A DNA stretch of 9,237 bases from an uncultured Bacilli bacterium (lineage in GTDB: Bacteria > Bacillota_I > Bacilli_A > RF39 > UBA660), in the NCBI GenBank assembly GCA_934095805.1, contig CAKOKV010000026.1, positions 1 through 9,237 of the forward strand. The letters are read 5' to 3'. Below are positions 5,830-9,237 of this stretch, piece after piece; the first letter of the stretch is position 1; each line of letters opens with the position of its first letter. The notes beneath the pieces were generated by a model. The model had not been told where the DNA came from, did no database searches, and worked only from the letters and a program-made list of their open reading frames with translations. The translations under genes and the position numbers were made by a program.

Positions 5830-6434
5830 ATGAACCAGTCTAATTTTCTATGAGGTTTATCAACAGTAATATTATTTTGTTTTAATATTTTATCTATAAC
5901 TTTTAAATATAGTTCATAATTGAATTTATCTTTCATCTTTGAAAATGAATTTTTATTAAGTTTTTCTCCTGTTATTGATTCATAATCTTCTTTACTAATG
6001 TATCTATGTAAATTTTTACTTACAACAGAATCATATATTGCATAATCATCTCTATTGTAACAATGAAAATTATGATATAAACAATACTTTGTAATAAATG
6101 AAAATAAATTTTTATTGAATTCTTGTTTTGTAAATCTTGCTAGTTCTTCAATTATAGTTATATCACCATTTTTAACTCTTTCATCAAAATTAGAATCAAC
6201 TATTTTCTTAGATAATTTATATAATCCCCCATTTTTCCATAAGTTTCTGCTTAAGTTTGTTCCATTTGTAATATCTATTAAACTTATTTTCATAGAAACC
6301 ATTGCTATATCATTATTTAACGGATTATTTTTAAGAGCTAATTCCATTAATTCTGCTGCACTTCTATATTTGAAATCATTTTTTACTTTTAATGCATATT
6401 TTTCTAAGTCTTCATTTGTTATTTTTTCTATCAT
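5811..6434 (-). CDS. Hypothetical helical protein with YDS and LDxFxW motifs
   Basis: A 207-residue soluble protein, not assigned to a named family. Its C-terminal half has a recognisable pattern: FSFITKYCLYHN (111-122), YAIYDSVV (131-138), a helical YELYLKVIDKIL (173-184) and a terminal RKLDWFIW (196-203). I recall this S-F-x-[ST]-K-x...H-N, [IP]-Y-D-S, L-D-x-[FY]-[IL]-W layout from a group of uncharacterised, mostly helical bacterial proteins, some found near DNA-processing or defence genes. No catalytic residues can be named with confidence. The ATG at 6434 is preceded by AGGAG (6441-6445). The gene is 37 bases upstream of the YunG-like gene, with no terminator between, and is likely the first gene of the long run. 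Confidence 0.72.
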   Translation of the reverse strand: MIEKITNEDLEKYALKVKNDFKYRSAAELMELALKNNPLNNDIAMVSMKISLIDITNGTNLSRNLWKNGGLYKLSKKIVDSNFDERVKNGDITIIEELARFTKQEFNKNLFSFITKYCLYHNFHCYNRDDYAIYDSVVSKNLHRYISKEDYESITGEKLNKNSFSKMKDKFNYELYLKVIDKILKQNNITVDKPHRKLDWFIWYKNR

Positions 6435-6450
6435 AAATTACTCCTATTTA

Positions 6451-6480
6451 ATTATATCAAATTTTCTTATTAAAAAAGAA
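6451..6480 (-). promoter_or_regulatory. Weak promoter candidate upstream of the 207-residue protein gene
   Basis: A perfect TATAAT (6451-6456) lies between the preceding terminator and the AGGAG ribosome site at 6441-6445. With an 18-base spacer the -35 box would be TTCTTT (6475-6480), which is poor and inside the terminator. Transcription would start around 6444-6446, so the message would begin at or inside its own Shine-Dalgarno site. It is kept at low confidence because no other promoter is apparent in this gap. Confidence 0.25.
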
Positions 6481-6496
6481 TCATATAATTGATTCT
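6471..6496 (-). terminator. Rho-independent terminator after the 368-residue protein gene
   Basis: On the minus strand AGAATCA (6490-6496) pairs with TGATTCT (6477-6483) around a 6-base ATTATA loop and is followed by a T run (TTTTTTAA, from 6478 down). Two bases of the gene's TAG stop (6495-6497) lie in the first arm. The 7-base A/T-rich stem makes it weaker than the other two, but the T run is good. Confidence 0.75.
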
Positions 6497-7601
6497 AATT
6501 TTTTTTATTTTTAAAATTTAGTGTAATAACTTTTGGACTATTTGATGGTTTGTCTTGTTCTTCAGGATTTTCTTCAAGTTCATAATTTTTTCCGAATATT
6601 GTTTCTCTCATTATTTTTTCAACTGTATTATAGTGAACTCTTTCATTAAAGTCTCCTAAATTTATCTCTACATATTCTTCTGAACTTGTTCTTATATCAT
6701 CCATTATTGATTCATATAGTTCTTCATCTACACAATCATATTCAGCAATCTTATCTGAAATTCCTAATTCATTACCTATATAATATAATAAGAATGTTTC
6801 ATCAAATGCTGAGTTAAATTGTTTCATATATTCATGAACTCTCTCTAGCATTATTCTATATCTTTCTGCTTCTTCTTTATGTTTATATTGTTTCCAAGTT
6901 CTTTGAATCTTTTTAATTTTTTCTCTAGTATCATTTAATAATTCTATATGAGTTGCTGTATATGAAGCTAATGTTTGATCATACATACCAATTATTTTTA
7001 ATAAATATACATTTAATCCTGATTTATCAATTTCTTCTGGTGATGTAAAATCATTATGTAATGCTTTTTCTAAATTATGTTTTTCAAATATTTCTTTAAT
7101 ACATTTTTTAGCTAAATAATTTAATATAATTTCACTATGATTATATAAGTCATACGAAATAAAGAATCCTTCTCCAATTTTATCAGCTGCTTTAGGATCT
7201 ATTGCTCTTTTTATAATATCTACTTTTACTTGATTTAACAAATAAAGTCCTTCTCTCATAACTGCATATTTTTCTGATAATTCTGGGTCAGCTTTTGTTA
7301 AATCACTCATAATTATTGATAATTCTAACCTTTCTTCATAAGGATTTTTATTATCAAAAAAATGATCTGCTACTTGTGTAATAAAATTAATATCACTTTT
7401 GAATTTTAAAATAACATATTTTACAAACTCATAATCTGATTTCACTGATTCTGAACAATAATTATACATTTTTCTATCAGTAGTTTGACTTATTACTAAC
7501 ATCATAAAATTTTTATCGTTTTCTAACTCATCAAGTGAATAATCTTCTATATCTTCACCATTAATATATTTTCCAACCAAATCCCTGCTATACTTTTTCA
7601 T
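6495..7601 (-). CDS. Hypothetical helical protein, possible DUF4116-like repeats at N-terminus
   Basis: A 368-residue, highly charged, mostly helical cytoplasmic protein I cannot assign. Residues about 20-80 read like two degenerate helical repeats: DYSLDELENDKNFMMLVIS, then SESVKSDYEFVKYVILKF and a SDINFITQVADHF helix. This recalls the x-L-x-x-D-x-x-F-[VM] rhythm of DUF4116 repeats. Residues about 220-266 are a charged, coiled-coil-like helix (LLNDTREKIKKIQRTWKQYK onward). The tail from about 340 is acidic, then basic and disordered. No catalytic motif, signal or membrane helix is visible. It is a single-gene unit: promoter 7630-7658, ribosome site GGGGAT at 7606-7611, terminator 6471-6496. 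Its own promoter and full length suggest a conserved function, perhaps protein-protein interaction. Confidence 0.75.
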   Translation of the reverse strand: MKKYSRDLVGKYINGEDIEDYSLDELENDKNFMMLVISQTTDRKMYNYCSESVKSDYEFVKYVILKFKSDINFITQVADHFFDNKNPYEERLELSIIMSDLTKADPELSEKYAVMREGLYLLNQVKVDIIKRAIDPKAADKIGEGFFISYDLYNHSEIILNYLAKKCIKEIFEKHNLEKALHNDFTSPEEIDKSGLNVYLLKIIGMYDQTLASYTATHIELLNDTREKIKKIQRTWKQYKHKEEAERYRIMLERVHEYMKQFNSAFDETFLLYYIGNELGISDKIAEYDCVDEELYESIMDDIRTSSEEYVEINLGDFNERVHYNTVEKIMRETIFGKNYELEENPEEQDKPSNSPKVITLNFKNKKN

Positions 7602-7629
7602 TTTTATCCCCTTTTTTAAAAGTAGCTAT

Positions 7630-7658
7630 ATTATACACTATTTTGCTTAATAAGTAAA
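7630..7658 (-). promoter_or_regulatory. Promoter of the 368-residue protein gene
   Basis: The minus strand has TTTACT (7653-7658), 17 bases, then a perfect TATAAT (7630-7635). Transcription would start near 7623, about 20 bases ahead of the ATG, leaving the GGGGAT ribosome site intact. It sits between an upstream terminator and the gene start, the expected place. Confidence 0.75.
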
Positions 7659-7680
7659 CAATTATTATATTTTAGAATTT

Positions 7681-7708
7681 AAAAACATTAGTATTTTTTA
7701 CTAATGTT
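7681..7708 (-). terminator. Rho-independent terminator after the DUF1810 gene
   Basis: On the minus strand AACATTAGTA (7699-7708) pairs perfectly with TACTAATGTT (7684-7693) around a 5-base A loop, followed by TTTTT down to 7681. The TAG stop of the DUF1810 gene (7701-7703) lies in the first arm. It ends the helicase/lipoprotein/DUF1810 block. Confidence 0.88.
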
Positions 7709-8120
7709 GATTATTTAAAATATTTAAACTTTTTTCATCCCTTTTTCCTTTATAAAATTTATTTATTATTTTACTAAATATTTTTTCATTCGGAAATGAA
7801 TATTCAAATAGAGTCATACTTGAATTTAATTTTAAATAGTCTGGATATTCAAAAATATCTTCAATATTTTCATCCAGCTTATATAGTTCTTCACATATTT
7901 CTAACATATTATTTTTTAAGTATGAATTATTCATATACTCTAATACTTCTTTTTTTCCTTCTAATCCATAATATTTAGAAGTAGAACTATGTCCTAAGTC
8001 TTTTAATTGTGGAAATATATACCACATCCAATGACTTCTTTTATGTCCACTCTTTATTTCTAATAATGCGATTGGATAATATATTTCATGTTTTTTAATA
8101 AATTTACTTATATAACACAT
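7701..8120 (-). CDS. DUF1810 family protein
   Basis: A 139-residue protein matching the DUF1810 signature. It has AL-LEIKSGHKRSHWMWYIFP (residues 18-37, with the HWMW hallmark at 30-33 and FPQ at 36-38), DLGHSSTSKYYGL (41-53) and the late DYLKLNSSMTLF motif (94-105, family consensus D-x-x-K-L-x-S-S-x-T-L-F). The family is small, widespread and of unproven function. No signal peptide is seen, so it is cytoplasmic. The ATG at 8120 lies 2 bases after the TAG of the lipoprotein gene, and no Shine-Dalgarno site precedes it (ATACTAGCT), so its translation probably depends on ribosomes finishing that gene. A strong terminator follows. Confidence 0.88.
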   Translation of the reverse strand: MCYISKFIKKHEIYYPIALLEIKSGHKRSHWMWYIFPQLKDLGHSSTSKYYGLEGKKEVLEYMNNSYLKNNMLEICEELYKLDENIEDIFEYPDYLKLNSSMTLFEYSFPNEKIFSKIINKFYKGKRDEKSLNILNNQH

Positions 8121-8122
8121 AG

Positions 8123-8308
8123 CTAGTATCTGTAATATGGGTCAATATCTGGATCTGCTGGTATATATTTATCTTCACAAAATTCTTCTCCATTATCCCC
8201 ATAATAACATTCTTTATATGTTGTACCTTCATCTGACAAAGTACCGCTACATCCTATACATACCGAAATCATTATTAGAATTAAAATACATTTCACTATT
8301 TTTTTCAT
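8123..8308 (-). CDS. Small putative lipoprotein
   Basis: A 61-residue protein with a lysine start (MKKIVK), a hydrophobic stretch (CILILIMISVCIG, 7-19) and Cys20 followed by Ser-Gly, which together look like a lipoprotein signal peptide. The lipobox CIGC is imperfect at its first position, where Leu is usual. The mature part is only about 42 residues, acidic and rich in Tyr and Asp, with Cys34 and Cys44 that could pair outside the membrane. No function can be named. The ribosome site is weak (AAAGAAAGTG, 15-25 bases upstream). It lies 103 bases after the helicase gene with no obvious terminator between them, and 2 bases before the DUF1810 gene, for which it may serve as the coupling gene. Confidence 0.68.
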   Translation of the reverse strand: MKKIVKCILILIMISVCIGCSGTLSDEGTTYKECYYGDNGEEFCEDKYIPADPDIDPYYRY

Positions 8309-8339
8309 TGATTATTTTTCACTTTCTTTAAATCTTCGT

Positions 8340-8351
8340 TATAAGCTTATA
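8340..8351. repeat. 12-base palindrome upstream of the lipoprotein gene
   Basis: TATAAGCTTATA is a perfect palindrome in the 103-base gap between the helicase and lipoprotein genes, 32 bases from the lipoprotein start. It could be an operator for a dimeric regulator, but in DNA this rich in A and T a 12-base palindrome may be chance. No paired promoter boxes could be fitted around it. Confidence 0.4.
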
Positions 8352-8411
8352 TTTTTGCTAATTTTTCCTGCTTTTGTTTTTAACTTTCGAATTCTGTTTA
8401 TTGTATTCAAT

Positions 8412-9237
8412 TTATTTTGTTAAGCTTAGTTTTTTACCTTCACTTTTCTTTTGATAATTTTTTAGTGGCTCAGTTAATGTGCCTGAGTATACTATATCTA
8501 ATTCATGTAGAGCTCTTGTTATTGCAACATATAATAATTTCATATCAAGTTGACTATCTGAAGAGTACATTTTTTCATTAGCATTATTAATTATAACTGC
8601 ATCAAATTCTAAGCCTTTTGCTAATTGATTAGAAATTGTGCATACTCTAAATTTATCATCACTTAAATCATCGTTTGGATTTACATTTGGTATATTTATT
8701 CCTAACATTGATAAATCATCATTAATATAATTAGATAGTAAATTTGTTTTACTAATTATAGCTATTGTCTTATATCCTTTTTCTTTATACTCTTGTATTT
8801 TTTTAGCAATATGCTCTGGTATTTCTGTTTCTTTAATAGCTTCATCAAATTGAACTTCTTCGCCGTGTCTGATCACTAATTCTGAACGATCTAAACCAAT
8901 ACTCTCTGCAACTGTATCAGCAACATCCATAATTTCTGCTGTTGTACGATAGCTTTTATTAAAGTTTACAATCTCGCCGTTACCATCAAACATTGCATTA
9001 TTAACTTCTTCCCAATTATCAATGCCACGATAATCATATATTGATTGAGCTAAGTCACCGAAAATACTAAATGTTGCAGAAGGTAAAGTATATTTTAATG
9101 TAAAGAAATTAAATTCTCCTAAGTCTTGTGCTTCATCAACTACTACATGTTTTATATTTGCATATTCTCTATTTGGAGATATTAACATTTTAATATACAT
9201 TAGTGCTGCTAAATCTTCAAAATCATATGAATTATCT
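8412..9237 (-). CDS. Superfamily 1 helicase, HelD/UvrD-like, C-terminal part
   Basis: A partial gene: the frame stays open to the right edge, so the 274 residues seen are the C-terminal part of a larger protein. The ATG at 9200 is internal, because in-frame codons upstream encode DFEDLAAL, a conserved pre-motif II sequence. Visible helicase motifs are II VVVDEAQD (31-38), III GDLAQSIYDYRG (60-71), IV SYRTT (95-99), V LAKGLEFDAVI (205-215) and VI YVAITRA (236-242). The EDLAALMY lead-in and QLAKGLEFD fit the HelD group, ATPases that release stalled RNA polymerase, better than UvrD/PcrA, which lack the EDLA-LY pattern. The Walker A and any polymerase-binding arms are outside the window. No terminator was found after its TAA stop (8412-8414). 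Confidence 0.88.
   Translation of the reverse strand, partial: DNSYDFEDLAALMYIKMLISPNREYANIKHVVVDEAQDLGEFNFFTLKYTLPSATFSIFGDLAQSIYDYRGIDNWEEVNNAMFDGNGEIVNFNKSYRTTAEIMDVADTVAESIGLDRSELVIRHGEEVQFDEAIKETEIPEHIAKKIQEYKEKGYKTIAIISKTNLLSNYINDDLSMLGINIPNVNPNDDLSDDKFRVCTISNQLAKGLEFDAVIINNANEKMYSSDSQLDMKLLYVAITRALHELDIVYSGTLTEPLKNYQKKSEGKKLSLTK

Noticed and set aside
2751..6434. A CRISPR-Cas, known toxin-antitoxin or restriction-modification system in the accessory run
   Set aside because: No direct-repeat array, no Cas motifs, no methyltransferase motifs and no recognisable antitoxin were found; the nuclease-like DUF4268 gene alone is not enough.
4837..8331. Plus-strand open frames at 4837-5037, 6115-6492, 7796-7978 and 8137-8331
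   Set aside because: All are antisense to well-supported minus-strand genes, with compositionally biased products and no convincing ribosome site.
8309..8411. Promoter or terminator in the 103-base gap between helicase and lipoprotein genes
   Set aside because: TTGAAT, TACAAT, TATAAC and a short palindrome are present but cannot be paired at a usable spacing, and no hairpin is followed by a T run.
1..9237. Mobile element or prophage boundaries
   Set aside because: No transposase, integrase, terminal inverted repeats or target duplications were seen; the FtsK-like protein keeps a chromosomal-type gamma domain and has no conjugation genes beside it.

Overview
The window is a very A+T-rich bacterial segment in which every supported gene lies on the minus strand, so the biological order runs from base 9237 down to base 1. 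A Phe T-box leader, near-consensus SigA-type promoters with 17-nt spacers, purine-rich Shine-Dalgarno sites, a SpoIIIE/FtsK motor and genes of YunG, DUF1810 and DUF4268 type point to a low-G+C Firmicute. A small-genome, gut-type lineage of Bacilli related to Mollicutes is my best guess, but no marker here settles the genus. Spacers are short, several genes overlap, and three stop codons sit inside terminator hairpins.

Layout in transcription order: (1) 9237-7684 holds the C-terminal part of a HelD/UvrD-like superfamily 1 helicase (cut by the window edge), a 61-residue putative lipoprotein, and a DUF1810 protein whose start lies 2 bases after the lipoprotein stop and has no Shine-Dalgarno site. 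This block ends in a strong terminator. (2) 7658-6471 is a single-gene unit: promoter, a 368-residue helical protein of unknown function, terminator. (3) 6434-2721 is a run of six genes with only one recognisable terminator, at its end: an unknown 207-residue helical protein, a YunG-like protein with a Cys-His-Asp set, a DUF4268 protein with a PD-(D/E)XK-like nuclease domain (ATGA overlap with the previous gene), two small hypothetical proteins and an Est30-like carboxylesterase. A possible internal promoter precedes the YunG-like gene. (4) 2709-465 is a promoter followed by a short, divergent FtsK/SpoIIIE-type translocase overlapping a GNAT acetyltransferase gene by 8 bases. (5) 470-1 is the control region and first 61 codons of pheS: a consensus promoter embedded in an inverted repeat, a phenylalanine T-box riboswitch with specifier UUC, its terminator, and the start of phenylalanyl-tRNA synthetase alpha.

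Functionally the ends are housekeeping (PheS, DNA translocase, helicase) and the middle looks accessory. The most distinctive parts are the compact FtsK relative with altered motor motifs and the coupled YunG-like/DUF4268 pair inside a run of poorly characterised genes. Nothing here proves a new defence or toxin system; the pair is the best candidate for one. I see no tRNA, rRNA, CRISPR array, insertion sequence or attachment site.
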